A stretch of DNA of 64,000 nt from Puniceicoccaceae bacterium K14 (GCA_022538095.1 JAKYXN010000003.1:62001-126000), one strand, 5' to 3'. Positions 15,561 to 25,397 are shown, numbered from the stretch's first letter. Program-made: numbers and translations. Notes: generated by a model not told the origin, from the letters alone.

Positions 15561-18281
15561 CTAATTTCCGAACACACGAAATTCTAGTTGGCTTACCCAG
15601 GAGCCTGAATACCCGCTTGCGCCTTGCACGGTGATTCGTACATAGCGAGCGTCACTAGGCGAGAATGTATCTGTGATTGGTGACGACTCTGTGCCTGGAG
15701 TTGTGTTGCTACTGCGATCAACAACTTGAGTGTAAGAACCACCAGATGTCGTCTTGGATTCGACAATGAACTGGTAGGCCCGATCGGAAAAGCATACGAG
15801 TTCCGTTCTGCTGATGCTTTTGATGGAGCCTAAATCGACCTCAAGCCACTGAGGGAAACCGGATACTGACCAACGCGTGTTGGTGTCATCGTCGACCGCA
15901 TTAGATGCGAAGTTCCCTACTTGTTCTCCGGAAGTTGTTACTGGTTGGTTTTCAGCTAAGTTAGTGATGGTTATGGCACCTGAGAAGACTTCTACTTCAG
16001 CTAGCGAGAGCGAGTTGGTGTCATCTAACTGAATTCTGACATAGCGTCCTTCGGCCCCGCCAGCATTGACTGTGATCGAAGGATCGGGATACGACGAGAA
16101 TGATTGGATATACGTGGATGCTCGTGAGTTGTCTAGTACGCTGACCGTGAAGTTAGTGAGGCGTGCCTCGCAGCAATTATCCGTACGATTGAAGATGTTG
16201 ATGTCTCCGATGTTGAAGGTCCCACCGAGGTCGACTTCCCACCAAGGGTCAACTTCGCTAGCGGTATGCGTTACAGAATTTCCACTGTAGGCTCCATTCG
16301 TATTCCCATCAACGGCACGCGAGGCGCTTCCCGAGTGTGCGGTAGACGATTGAGTCGCAGATTTGTTTAGGGCGAGGTTGCCAGAACCAGCGGATTGAGA
16401 AATCGTAATGCTGTTGAGGTTGAAGGAGTGGCGTGTTCCACCGACGATGAGTCTTAAGCTTTGTACCCCTTCGCTTAGGCTAATGTCAGTAGCCAAGGTA
16501 AGATCGTCCCAAGTGTTCCACCCTCCTGTTCCGGTTACAGTAACGTTTCCGGTTTTGTCCGTTCCAGCGAAGTTTGCTCTGAGAGTACCATTTGATGTTG
16601 GAGCGGAATATCGAATTGATATATCATAGTTTCCACTACTGGGGACGTGAACGGTGTAAGTGAGTTCTTCGCCAGTATCGATCCACCCTACATTGTAGTC
16701 ACCTATTGAGTCGGACGTAGATTGAATATCAACATTTTCGTCGGTTCGGTATTGCGACCCATTGTTGCCAGAAGTGGTATCTACGTAGGTGCGACCTTCG
16801 CCATCACCCGCGAAGTGATCGAAGTTTTCTGCTTCGATAGTCATTGGCAATACATTCATGGCAAATATGGGAAGGCCATTCGAATCGAAGCCACTGATCG
16901 GATCGCCGGCACATCCTTCGGGTCGTCTGTATGAAAGTCCACCCCAGCCAGGGCAGTGAACGCCATCGCTCCCTTCGTATCCTTGTTGGCTGATTGCAAA
17001 ATCTCTGGTTTGAATTGTCCAGTTGGTCTGGGAAGTTAATCCAGCTCTCACATCGTAATGAGCTGAGGCTAGCTCCCAACGTGGGGCGAAGATTGAATTT
17101 CCTCCTCGGCTCAAACCACCACCGCAAGCGATTTCTGGATTAATTTTAAGCCCTCTCCATCGTCCACTTCTGGTATGGCGTTGGTAAAAAGAGGTTGGCT
17201 CCAGGGGATTGCCTTGCTCGAAGGATAGGTTGTATCTGAGAAGATACTCACATCCTTCTAAAATACGATTGTTGAGGTAGCTGTAAACATCGTCTCCTTG
17301 GTTCCAGGCCATTTCCGCTGATTCGAGAATAGATGAAATGCCAAGGTTCGAATGATTTTGATCTCTCCAGGCCTCTTGGCATTGACCGTTGTCATAGATG
17401 TAGTGTTGGATTTGGTCATCGTATCCATAATCCGGGGTAGTAGTGAGCCGAGAAAATTGATAGGATTCTTCAAATTCGCATGATGCGGTGAGTGCACCGA
17501 TACTCGCCGGGCCGGAGTGGTAGGGAAGATCATCGCTTCGTGACGGCAAGCCGGTGAGGTATCGCAGGGCTCTGTCGTAGATGATTTCGTTGTCGTTGAA
17601 TATTCCGATGGCCATAACGGTTCGCCAAGCTAACAAGCCTTGATTTCCGTGCCGTCCTGGGTCGCCCATGTAGGTTCTCCAGTAAAAGGTGACGTTGTCG
17701 TTGTCGATATCGCTTTGAGGAACGGTTGTATTGGAATATCCGGGGTATACGAGCATATCCTTGAATGCTTGGATCTCGGAAGCTGACCAGCCATTGTAAG
17801 TGCTTTTGATGATTTCGGCTGCATTGATCAGTGGAGCTCCATACAAGCCTGCGGAGAGCGGTTCCGTGCCACCTCCATAAAAATTAGTCAAAGAACTCCA
17901 AGCGTTGAGGATATCGATTGCTTTTTCCGCGTACCGTGAATCGTCAGTGATATACCACATGAGTGAAAGTTGGTATGCTGCTACGGAGTCGGATTCATAT
18001 TGGTTGCGTTGATCTCTGGGATTCTCACGAGAGAGATTATTGTTATTGGGGTCTTTTTGAACAACGTAGTCGTAACTCGACTTCGAATCTGCCTGAAGAT
18101 TCAAGAATGAGGTATACCATGGGTCGATTTGAGCTTCTACCATGGCTTTCATTCTATCCAAGTCTGACCTTTTGTGCCAAATTCCAGGATGCACGAATTG
18201 TCCTAGAAGGTTGCTCGTTATAAGAGCAAACGAGAGCATGATGACTCCCTTTAAATATAATGATGTATTGGTTTTATGCAT
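15561..18281 (-). CDS. Secreted alginate-lyase-family protein with CBM6, F-type-lectin-like and discoidin modules
   Basis: This is a 906-residue multimodular enzyme. A signal peptide ends near LLG-Q28. Residues about 30-430 form an (alpha/alpha) barrel of the alginate-lyase superfamily (PL5/PL38-like): GRHGNQG at 209-215 and DQNHSNLG at 307-314 hold the likely catalytic Asn/His residues. A CBM6 module follows (about 480-630, starting TIEAENFDHFAG). Next is an F-type-lectin-like module (about 634-770: NLALNKSATQSS, WWEVDLGG, NIFNRTDNCCEARL, which has the fucolectin Cys pair). The last module is an F5/8 C (discoidin, CBM32-like) domain (about 775-906). It should cut and bind a marine acidic or fucose-bearing polysaccharide outside the cell. 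The precise substrate is unknown. Confidence 0.82.
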   Translation of the reverse strand: MHKTNTSLYLKGVIMLSFALITSNLLGQFVHPGIWHKRSDLDRMKAMVEAQIDPWYTSFLNLQADSKSSYDYVVQKDPNNNNLSRENPRDQRNQYESDSVAAYQLSLMWYITDDSRYAEKAIDILNAWSSLTNFYGGGTEPLSAGLYGAPLINAAEIIKSTYNGWSASEIQAFKDMLVYPGYSNTTVPQSDIDNDNVTFYWRTYMGDPGRHGNQGLLAWRTVMAIGIFNDNEIIYDRALRYLTGLPSRSDDLPYHSGPASIGALTASCEFEESYQFSRLTTTPDYGYDDQIQHYIYDNGQCQEAWRDQNHSNLGISSILESAEMAWNQGDDVYSYLNNRILEGCEYLLRYNLSFEQGNPLEPTSFYQRHTRSGRWRGLKINPEIACGGGLSRGGNSIFAPRWELASAHYDVRAGLTSQTNWTIQTRDFAISQQGYEGSDGVHCPGWGGLSYRRPEGCAGDPISGFDSNGLPIFAMNVLPMTIEAENFDHFAGDGEGRTYVDTTSGNNGSQYRTDENVDIQSTSDSIGDYNVGWIDTGEELTYTVHVPSSGNYDISIRYSAPTSNGTLRANFAGTDKTGNVTVTGTGGWNTWDDLTLATDISLSEGVQSLRLIVGGTRHSFNLNSITISQSAGSGNLALNKSATQSSTAHSGSASRAVDGNTNGAYSGNSVTHTASEVDPWWEVDLGGTFNIGDINIFNRTDNCCEARLTNFTVSVLDNSRASTYIQSFSSYPDPSITVNAGGAEGRYVRIQLDDTNSLSLAEVEVFSGAITITNLAENQPVTTSGEQVGNFASNAVDDDTNTRWSVSGFPQWLEVDLGSIKSISRTELVCFSDRAYQFIVESKTTSGGSYTQVVDRSSNTTPGTESSPITDTFSPSDARYVRITVQGASGYSGSWVSQLEFRVFGN

Positions 18282-18882
18282 ATCACTGTCGTGGTTTTTG
18301 ATTTTATGGGATAATTATTTAGCAAGTGCAGAGTCCATCGGGCTTGCCTAATAATTGGGTAATAGGGTCGTTTAATAGAAAGTTTTTTGAGGGCTTCTCA
18401 GTTTGAGAGCATCAGAATGTCTTTCTGGGGTAGTGTTTTATGGAAGTTGGTAATTCCACACTGAAAAGTACATACCTTAGGTGAATGGTAAGGGCTATAT
18501 TCTTCTAATTAAACATGGAAACTAGAGTTCGTTTGAAGGCAGACCCTAGTATTTGCATCGCGTTGTTTTGACCCTTCAAAAAGGGCAAACCAGCAATACT
18601 GATACACAATTAGCCGTTATGATGCCTGTCGCGTTGTTCAAATTGTTGCGAGTGCATTTACCGCGCTAGCTATCAATAGATTGTATTCTAAGAAGTGACA
18701 ATTTTTTGAATAGAGAAGGACAGCAGAGGCGAACTATACATAATAGAGAAGTATGTTAAGCGGCGCTTATGCCGTTTTGTTTTCGCAATATTTCAGTTTT
18801 GGTCAACCTGGTAACTAAATTTGACATAATTGTCGCTTCTATGCAGAACATTTCGATATCGCGACAAGTGCAGTCGATCGTT
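18282..18882. other. Intergenic region between the lyase gene and lacI-like gene
   Basis: About 600 bases separate the divergent lyase and LacI genes, and no gene is apparent. The motif TCGCGTTGTT occurs twice (near 18557 and 18630), about 73 bases apart. GACATAATTGTC at 18822-18833 has short inverted arms. These are weak candidates for regulator sites for one of the two LacI proteins next door. Confidence 0.35.
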
Positions 18883-19932
18883 ATGAGTACCCAACACAAA
18901 CGCCCGATAACCCTAAGATATATTGCTAAACGGTTAAACGTTTCTCATGTAACCGTATCGCTAGCTCTAAGAAACAGTCCTCGAGTGTCTCAGGAATGTC
19001 GCACTAGAGTTGTGCGAACTGCGAAAGAATTGGGTTATCGATCCGATCCCTTGATGACACAATTGGCTAGCTACCGTAAGCATTCTATTCATACAAAAAC
19101 GCAGTCGGTAATTGCTTGGATAAATGATTGGGAAAATCCGCAGCATTTCTTTGCTCAATCGGAGTTTTCAAATTATTTCGAAGGGGCAAAGTCGATGGGG
19201 GAGAGGTTGGGGTATGATATTGAGATTTTTAATACTAAAGAGCTTGATTTAAAGGAGGAGAGCTTGGGGGATGTTTTTTCTTCTCGAGGAATTCGTGGCA
19301 TGATCGTTCCTCCTCACCCTAGTTTATACAAAATAGCAGATGAGTATTTAGATGAAATGGCGATTATACGGATTGGTTTTAATAGCCCATCCTCCAAACG
19401 TCATATCGTTTGTTCAGATCAATTTGAAGGGGGGCGTATTGCGGCTCAGGCAATGATTCTTGCTGGCTATGAGCGAATTGGATACGTGAGCGATAGAGCA
19501 AAGGAGATTCGCTCACGCCACAATTTTGCTGCAGGCTTTTCCACGTATTGTAATTATCTGAGTAACAAAAACTCTCGAGTACCCGCTTTAATATTTGATT
19601 CGAATGACCCAGTGAATGGGAGAGAAATCTATCGCCAGTGGCTTGAGAAGTATAAGGTAGATGCAGTCTTTGTATCGAATGGGAGGGTTGGCGATTGGAC
19701 GCGCGAGTTCGGTTTGAAGTTTGGTTCCGATATTGGAATGGCGGGGAGCAGCGTTTGGGATGCGGAATATGATTCAGGCTTAGATCAGAGACCGTTTGAA
19801 ATTGGAGAAGTCGCAATGCAGTTACTGACGCGATGTATTGAGCGAAATGAATTCGGGGTACCTAAAGTCCCCCAGCGCTTGCTTGTTTTGCCGACTTGGG
19901 TAGAGGGGCCGGACCTCTCAACAAAAAGCTGA
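18883..19932 (+). CDS. LacI-family transcriptional regulator, copy 1
   Basis: The frame is open from 18769, but the ATG at 18883 gives MSTQHKRPITLRYIAKRLNV, which aligns from the first residues with the paralogue at 20035. I choose 18883 on that basis; 18841 is an alternative. The protein is then 349 residues. The N-terminal LacI helix-turn-helix is clear (LRYIAKRLNVSHVTVSLALR, hinge ELGYRSDPL). The periplasmic-binding-like sensor half is distinctive, with 'YFEGAKSMGERLGY', 'SSRGIRGMIVPPHP' and 'QRLLVLPTWVEGP'. LacI proteins usually respond to sugars. Its place beside a polysaccharide lyase gene suggests control of glycan use, but this is inference. Confidence 0.88.
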   Translation: MSTQHKRPITLRYIAKRLNVSHVTVSLALRNSPRVSQECRTRVVRTAKELGYRSDPLMTQLASYRKHSIHTKTQSVIAWINDWENPQHFFAQSEFSNYFEGAKSMGERLGYDIEIFNTKELDLKEESLGDVFSSRGIRGMIVPPHPSLYKIADEYLDEMAIIRIGFNSPSSKRHIVCSDQFEGGRIAAQAMILAGYERIGYVSDRAKEIRSRHNFAAGFSTYCNYLSNKNSRVPALIFDSNDPVNGREIYRQWLEKYKVDAVFVSNGRVGDWTREFGLKFGSDIGMAGSSVWDAEYDSGLDQRPFEIGEVAMQLLTRCIERNEFGVPKVPQRLLVLPTWVEGPDLSTKS

Positions 19933-20034
19933 GCAATGAGAGTTTGTTGTGTTCATTTTAGATTTGAGGCTGAGGATCTCGCTTTTTGATTATCTGGTGC
20001 GACTGACTTCGTTTCGGGACCCCTCTTCATTGAC

Positions 20035-21087
20035 ATGGCAGATTTAAACAAACGTCCGATTACTTTGAGACAAATAGCCAAAGAGTTGAGTGTTTCGCTT
20101 TCTACTGTATCGCTAGCGCTGCGAGATAACCCTAAAATTTCTCTTACACGTCGAATTGAGGTAAAGCGTATGGCAAAGGAGCTGGGATATCATCCCGACC
20201 CTCTTCTGAGGCAATTGGGTAGCTATAGCAAAATTTCTAAGGGTACGCCTATTCGTTCAACTATTGCTTGGATTGACGATGAGGGTGAAGAGGAGAGTTT
20301 TTCAGAACAATCGGAAATTAATAAATATTTTGAGGGAGCAAAATCGATGGGCGAAGACTTGGGTTTTCGTTTGGAAAGATTCAATAGGAAGGAACTTGGG
20401 GTAACGAGAAAACGGCTCTGCAGAATATTATCTTCGCGGGGTATTCGAGGGGTAATTATTCCTCCACACTCAATTTTACACGAAGTTGCTGATGAGACCT
20501 GGGGCGAGTTTGCTATTATACGTATCGGATTTAATAAGACCACATCGAAACGCCATATCGTTTGTCCTGATCAATTCGAAGGAGGCCGTCTCGCTGCGAT
20601 AAATATGCTGGCCGCGGGGTATGAGACTCTTGGTTACGTAGGCTTGCGAAGCGAAGAAGAGCGTTCGCGCTACCATTATTTCTCAGGATTTGTGACTAGT
20701 CGCGATCTGCTAGTGCCTTCGACCAGTAGTATTCCTCCTCTTTTTTTTGATTCGGAGAACCTTGTTGAAGGCAAAGAGGTTTATCGTAAATGGTTACACG
20801 ATCATAAGATTGATGCTGTGCTGGTAGCTCATTTTCATAAGTTAAGTGAGTGGACGTGTGAACTGGCGCCTGAGATAGGTCGCGGTATCGGGTTGGCAGG
20901 GACAAATGTATATGCTCCCGGATTTAATTCGGGTTTAGACCAAAGGTCTTTTGAGGTGGGTGAGGCTGCAATGCAGCTTTTGGCTCGGTTGATTGACTAT
21001 CACGAATTTGGAATCCCGAAGGCTCCTCAACGCCTTCTCATCTCGCCGACTTGGGTAAACGGTAAGAGTATGATTGGTGCAAAATGA
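20035..21087 (+). CDS. LacI-family transcriptional regulator, copy 2
   Basis: This 350-residue paralogue of the preceding gene is alike over its full length, by eye about half identical. Shared blocks include KRPITLR, YFEGAKSMGE, SSRGIRG, IIRIGFN, SKRHIVC, DQFEGGR and the final PTWV. The DNA-binding helix reads LRQIAKELSVSLSTVSLALR, so the recognition helix differs from copy 1 (SLSTVSL against SHVTVSL). The two may therefore bind related but distinct operators. It lies 102 bases after copy 1 on the same strand; tandem duplication is the simplest origin. Confidence 0.88.
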   Translation: MADLNKRPITLRQIAKELSVSLSTVSLALRDNPKISLTRRIEVKRMAKELGYHPDPLLRQLGSYSKISKGTPIRSTIAWIDDEGEEESFSEQSEINKYFEGAKSMGEDLGFRLERFNRKELGVTRKRLCRILSSRGIRGVIIPPHSILHEVADETWGEFAIIRIGFNKTTSKRHIVCPDQFEGGRLAAINMLAAGYETLGYVGLRSEEERSRYHYFSGFVTSRDLLVPSTSSIPPLFFDSENLVEGKEVYRKWLHDHKIDAVLVAHFHKLSEWTCELAPEIGRGIGLAGTNVYAPGFNSGLDQRSFEVGEAAMQLLARLIDYHEFGIPKAPQRLLISPTWVNGKSMIGAK

Positions 21088-21326
21088 GTAGAGCGATTCG
21101 TTTCAAGAAAGAAAAATTTGAAGATGAAAAATGTTAATGAATGTGAGCGTATCCTATTGATTTTGATGAGTTTCGACTGAAACGGACTGCAACGAAGTCT
21201 TTACCTATCGTAGTAAATGCGGAGAATAGAATAACGATTCTGAGAGCAATGGCTTTTGAAGCGAAATGTCTTGGCCAAATGTTTTTGATGGCCATGAGGC
21301 TTTTGCTTTGAGAGGTGTTGTTTGTC

Positions 21327-22424
21327 ATGAAGTTTGGTAACCTAGAGCTTGAGTCTAATTTGTTTTTGTCGCCGTTGGCGGGGTACACGAACTTGCCGTT
21401 TCGTCTAACAGTAAAGGCTTTAGGAGGGTTGGGCCTCGTTACGACGGATTTGGTGAATGCGCGTTCGCTTTTGGAAAAGCGTCCCGTCGCGTTTAAAATG
21501 ATTGCGACGGATCCTCGTGAGCAACCGATGTCGGTTCAGCTGTTTGGCGGTGTAAAAGAGGAGATGCGTGATGCGGCAATTATGGTACAAGAGCGTGGAG
21601 CTCAGTCGGTCGATATCAACATGGGTTGTCCAGTTAAGAAGGTGGTGAAGACGGGGAGTGGGTCTTCGATGATGAAGGATCTCTGTCACACCGCTGAGTT
21701 AGTGAAAGGGATGGTGGAAGCTCTTGATATTCCCGTTACCGCGAAGATGCGTTTGGGGTGGGACGAGAACAATATTACTGCTCCCGATTTAGCGAAGGCT
21801 TTGGAGGATGTTGGAGTTGCTGCGATTTTTGTCCATGGCCGTACGCGAGCTCAAGGATTCACGGGTAACGTGAATTTGGACGGCATTCGCTTGGTGAAAG
21901 AAGCAGTATCGAGTGTTCCAGTTATTGGAAATGGAGATGTGACTACTCCACGGTCTGCAAAAAAAATGCTCGAAGATACGGGTTGTGATGGTGTGAGTAT
22001 GGGACGTGGGGCATTTTATAATCCTTGGATTTTCAAACAAACGCAGCATTTTTTGGATACTGGTGAAATGATTTCAAACCCGACTTTTGAAGAGAGGATC
22101 CAATTAATGCGCGAACATCTCGATCGCATGGTTGAATTTTATGGAGAAGATCGTGGCTGCGTACTTTTCCGAAAAGTTGCAGTTTGGTATGCCAAACAAT
22201 TTGGTCCATCAAAGATGTTTAAGGACTCGGTAGTCCGCTTTGATAGTGTGAAACTGTTCGAGGAGATTTTGGAAAAATACATCGAATGGCGTTCGCGGTT
22301 TTGTGACGAAAGTGGGGAGTTGATGGAGCGATATCGTCCGGCGGATCCGTATTCATCGATTACGGACGCGACTCCAGAAACGGAAAAAATCAAGGTTCCG
22401 AAAGGGCCGGTAGATGTTTGGTAA
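21327..22424 (+). CDS. dusB: tRNA-dihydrouridine synthase (DusB-like)
   Basis: This flavoenzyme reduces specific uridines of tRNA to dihydrouridine. The ATG at 21327 lies 11 bases after AGAGG; an in-frame GTG at 21315 would add four residues. The TIM-barrel motifs are complete: LSPLAGYTNLPFR near the N terminus, VDINMGCPVKKV with the catalytic Cys101, AKMRLGW, IFVHGRTRAQGF, VIGNGDV and GVSMGRGAFYNPW. Length (365) fits the DusB group. A C-terminal extension of about 40 residues ends in a Pro/Glu-rich stretch. A strong terminator follows at 22481-22510. Confidence 0.9.
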   Translation: MKFGNLELESNLFLSPLAGYTNLPFRLTVKALGGLGLVTTDLVNARSLLEKRPVAFKMIATDPREQPMSVQLFGGVKEEMRDAAIMVQERGAQSVDINMGCPVKKVVKTGSGSSMMKDLCHTAELVKGMVEALDIPVTAKMRLGWDENNITAPDLAKALEDVGVAAIFVHGRTRAQGFTGNVNLDGIRLVKEAVSSVPVIGNGDVTTPRSAKKMLEDTGCDGVSMGRGAFYNPWIFKQTQHFLDTGEMISNPTFEERIQLMREHLDRMVEFYGEDRGCVLFRKVAVWYAKQFGPSKMFKDSVVRFDSVKLFEEILEKYIEWRSRFCDESGELMERYRPADPYSSITDATPETEKIKVPKGPVDVW

Positions 22425-22480
22425 CAAGTATATTTAAGTTGTGGCCCAAGGCTGGAATCTTACGGTCTATTTATTCACTA

Positions 22481-22510
22481 AAAAGCCCATCCGACGAAGG
22501 ATGGGCTTTT
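22481..22510. terminator. Bidirectional rho-independent terminator
   Basis: A perfect 12-bp stem (AAAAGCCCATCC with GGATGGGCTTTT) has a 6-base loop. It has A's on the left and T's on the right, so it can end both the dusB transcript (plus) and the cheA transcript (minus). Confidence 0.85.
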
Positions 22511-22547
22511 GTTTCTAAACTGTTTTGTTCTAAACAATAAATTGTGT

Positions 22548-25304
22548 TTAGGCGGCGCTGATGAGGGTGGCTGGGTCTAGGATGAGGGCGATGGTACCAT
22601 CTCCAAGTATGGCTCCTCCGGATACTCCAGGTATACCTTGCATCATGCTACCAAGACTTTTGATGACCACTTCTTGTTTGCTGACCATGTCGTCGACCAT
22701 GAGTCCGCAAGGTTTGCCAGCGGTTTCGACGATGACGACGGTAGAGTCTTTGGTGTCGGTAACAGCATCTGGGATTTGGAAGTGATTGTGTAATCGGAAT
22801 AATGGAATGACCTTGCCGCGGATGTTGAGAATTTCTTCGTTGCCTTGGACTTTTCCGATGACGTTTTCGTCTGGGCGAAGAGCAACTTTCACTGAAGTAG
22901 TTGGCAAGATAAAGCGGTCTTCACCGACCTTCACTACTAGGCCGTCTACGATGGCCATTGTGAGTGGTAGAAGAATCTTGAAGGTGGATCCTTTTCCGAG
23001 GACGGATTCGATTTCGATTTTTCCGCGTAGCTTTTCGATGTTTTTCTTAACAACGTCCATGCCTACACCGCGTCCTGAAATGTCGGTAATTTGCTCAGCA
23101 GTCGAGAATCCGGCTGCGAAAATGAGTTTGAAAATTTCTTCGTCAGAAAGTTGTTCGTCTTCCCGTACAATGCCGTTGGCAATTGCCTTCTTGAGTACTT
23201 TTTCGGGATCGATTCCGCGCCCATCGTCTTTGAGCTCGATAACGATGCTGCTTCCTTGGTGATAAGCTTTGAGAGAAATATTGCCTGCTTCTGGCTTGCC
23301 GATGGCAACGCGATCTTCAGGTGACTCTAGGCCATGGTCGAGTGCGTTGCGAACCATGTGTACGAGTGGGTCCCCGATTTCTTCTACGACATTACGGTCG
23401 AGTTCGGTATCTTCTCCGACAACACGGAAGTTTGCTTTTTTGCCAGCTTTGGCACCGATATCGCGAACAATACGCCCCATTTTTTGGAAAGTCGCTTTGA
23501 TTGGAATCATTCGAAGCGCCATGGACGTGTGCTGTAGGTCCTTGGTGATTCGGGTGAGTTGCGACATGTTACTCTGGAAATTGGAGTCGCCTTTGGATTC
23601 GGTTGATTTGGAGCTTTCTAGCAATTGGCTCTGTACGATTACGAGCTCTCCAACCATGTCCATGAGATTGTCTAGCTTCCAGGTGTTAACGCGAATGGAA
23701 GCGTTTTCGTTGACTTTGGCTTTGGCTTGCGGAGTCGGCGCTGCCTCTTGCGCTGGAGCGTCAATGGGAGAAGACCCCTGATCTGTAGTGCCCTCAGTTG
23801 CTTCTGGGGCTGCACTTTCTTTTGGAGTCTCTTCCTTCGAGGAATTTTCGATGTGGGCTGCTTGTGAATCGCCGGTGATTTTGGCGTATTCTTCAGGGCC
23901 TTTCATTGCCCAGCGAGCCCGTGCCATAAGTTTGCTAACTAAGAGAGGCGTTGTCGGTTCAGTGCCTTGAACGAGAGCTTCGGAAATTTGCTCGATGAGC
24001 TTGCCGATGACATCTTTTGCCTCGAGAACGAGATCGATGATGCCTGTGAACACTACCAGCTTGTCGTTTCGAACGAGGTCCATAAGGGACTCGACTTCGT
24101 GAGCTAGGCGATTGATGGGGATAAGGTTTAGGAATCCGGCTACTCCCTTGATGGTATGGAAGGAGCGGAACATCGAGTTGATCGCATCCCGGCTAGTAAC
24201 GTCTTGTTCGAGTTCAAGGACTGCGGATTCGATTTGACCGAGATGATCTACGGCTTCGCTATAAAATTCTTCTAAGAGTTCGCGATTCTCCGCCATGTTG
24301 AGATCCATCACGACGTCGAATTCTGCAAATTCTTTGAGAAGGGCTTGGTCTTCGTCGTTGTCGTCTCCGAGGTCGATTTCGGTGCCTTCGGATTCTTCGT
24401 AGGTGATTTCAGTCGACTCGAATGGCTGCGGATCGCGATCTTGACGAATATCGCCACGAGCGGATTCTAACCAGAGGTTAAATTCTGTGAGGAGAGCGAT
24501 CGTTTGATCGTCATACGGTTTGCACGCATCTAGGAGGGAATCCATTTGAGCGAGAACGATCTCGACTCCGTTTTGGAGGATGTCCTTGTTGGCAAATTCG
24601 GTTTGGAAATCCTTAAGCAGGCTGTAAACGGGAAGCATCCCATTGTCTGTGCCAACTTCCGCGAGAAGCGTTTCGGCTGAAAATTGCTGTGAGAGTTTTT
24701 CGAATTTGGTAACTTCTTCTGCTTGCCAAAGCTTTGGAGTCTCGTCGATGGCTGGTGCAAGATCTTGAATAGGAGCCGCTTCGAATTGAGGCTCTTCAAT
24801 GGATGCTGTCTCAGGTTCAGGCTCTGAAACTTCGTCGAAATCGACTGTGTTCACGGCTAGGCCGTCATTTTCTGCATCGTCTATGATTTCGATACTGGAG
24901 AGGTCTGCATCGGGTTCAGGTACTGAAAATTCGAATGTTGCCGGTGCTTCCGGCTCCTTAGGCTCAGAGGTTGCTACAGGTTGTTCGCTGTAGGTTTCGA
25001 TCTCTTGACCGCTTGTCATCTTCTCCAAAGCGTTTTCGCACCATTTTGCAAATGCGATCATACTTTGGATAGACGCGTCATCGAAATCTGAAGCAGTGTC
25101 CAGAAGGGCTTGGAGCGTAGCAAGAGCAGTTTGAACGGCTTGATTAAGCGCGTCGTCTTGCTTAAATGTGTCAGCAATGTCTCCGATTAGGCTGTAGATT
25201 GGGATAAGACCTTCATCGCTTCCAGGCTTAGCTCGGTGAGCTTCGGCTGAGAGTTGGGAGATGAGGTCTTCGAATTTGGTGATTTCTTCAGACGACCAAG
25301 TCAT
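22548..25304 (-). CDS. cheA: Chemotaxis histidine kinase CheA with duplicated N-terminal domain
   Basis: This is a 918-residue CheA. The phosphorylated His383 lies in SFHTIKGVAGF in the HPt domain (about 339-440). After an Ala/Pro/Glu linker come the dimer helices (TWKLDNLMDMVGELVIVQSQ), the ATPase domain (MVRNALDHGLE, DDGRGID, GRGVGMDVV) and a C-terminal CheW-like domain that binds the receptor-coupling core. The N terminus is unusual. Residues about 2-93 and 192-283 are two copies of one roughly 92-residue helical domain: compare EEITKFEDLISQLSAE with EEVTKFEKLSQQFSAE, and IPIYSL with LPVYSL. I know no name for this domain. The gene is about 30 kb from the other chemotaxis genes. Confidence 0.93.
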   Translation of the reverse strand: MTWSSEEITKFEDLISQLSAEAHRAKPGSDEGLIPIYSLIGDIADTFKQDDALNQAVQTALATLQALLDTASDFDDASIQSMIAFAKWCENALEKMTSGQEIETYSEQPVATSEPKEPEAPATFEFSVPEPDADLSSIEIIDDAENDGLAVNTVDFDEVSEPEPETASIEEPQFEAAPIQDLAPAIDETPKLWQAEEVTKFEKLSQQFSAETLLAEVGTDNGMLPVYSLLKDFQTEFANKDILQNGVEIVLAQMDSLLDACKPYDDQTIALLTEFNLWLESARGDIRQDRDPQPFESTEITYEESEGTEIDLGDDNDEDQALLKEFAEFDVVMDLNMAENRELLEEFYSEAVDHLGQIESAVLELEQDVTSRDAINSMFRSFHTIKGVAGFLNLIPINRLAHEVESLMDLVRNDKLVVFTGIIDLVLEAKDVIGKLIEQISEALVQGTEPTTPLLVSKLMARARWAMKGPEEYAKITGDSQAAHIENSSKEETPKESAAPEATEGTTDQGSSPIDAPAQEAAPTPQAKAKVNENASIRVNTWKLDNLMDMVGELVIVQSQLLESSKSTESKGDSNFQSNMSQLTRITKDLQHTSMALRMIPIKATFQKMGRIVRDIGAKAGKKANFRVVGEDTELDRNVVEEIGDPLVHMVRNALDHGLESPEDRVAIGKPEAGNISLKAYHQGSSIVIELKDDGRGIDPEKVLKKAIANGIVREDEQLSDEEIFKLIFAAGFSTAEQITDISGRGVGMDVVKKNIEKLRGKIEIESVLGKGSTFKILLPLTMAIVDGLVVKVGEDRFILPTTSVKVALRPDENVIGKVQGNEEILNIRGKVIPLFRLHNHFQIPDAVTDTKDSTVVIVETAGKPCGLMVDDMVSKQEVVIKSLGSMMQGIPGVSGGAILGDGTIALILDPATLISAA

Positions 25305-25370
25305 AACTTATTGTTTGGGAGTGATTGGGCGACAAGATGTGCGCACAAATTGATTGATTACTGAGATCAA

Positions 25371-25397
25371 ATATCGTCCCACAAGGTGGATTTCTTG
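25371..25397 (-). promoter_or_regulatory. Weak sigma-28-like promoter before cheA
   Basis: On the minus strand, CAAG (25397-25394), 15 bases, then GACGATAT (25378-25371). The -10 box is the same octamer seen before the PAS gene (56796-56789), and the spacing is the 15 bases expected for FliA. The -35 box is poor, so this rests mainly on the pattern shared across chemotaxis genes. Confidence 0.35.

Noticed and set aside
22786-23262. 158-codon plus-strand frame opposite cheA (also 23269-23781, 170 codons)
   Set aside because: Long antisense frames come from the codon bias of cheA. They contain no recognisable domain.
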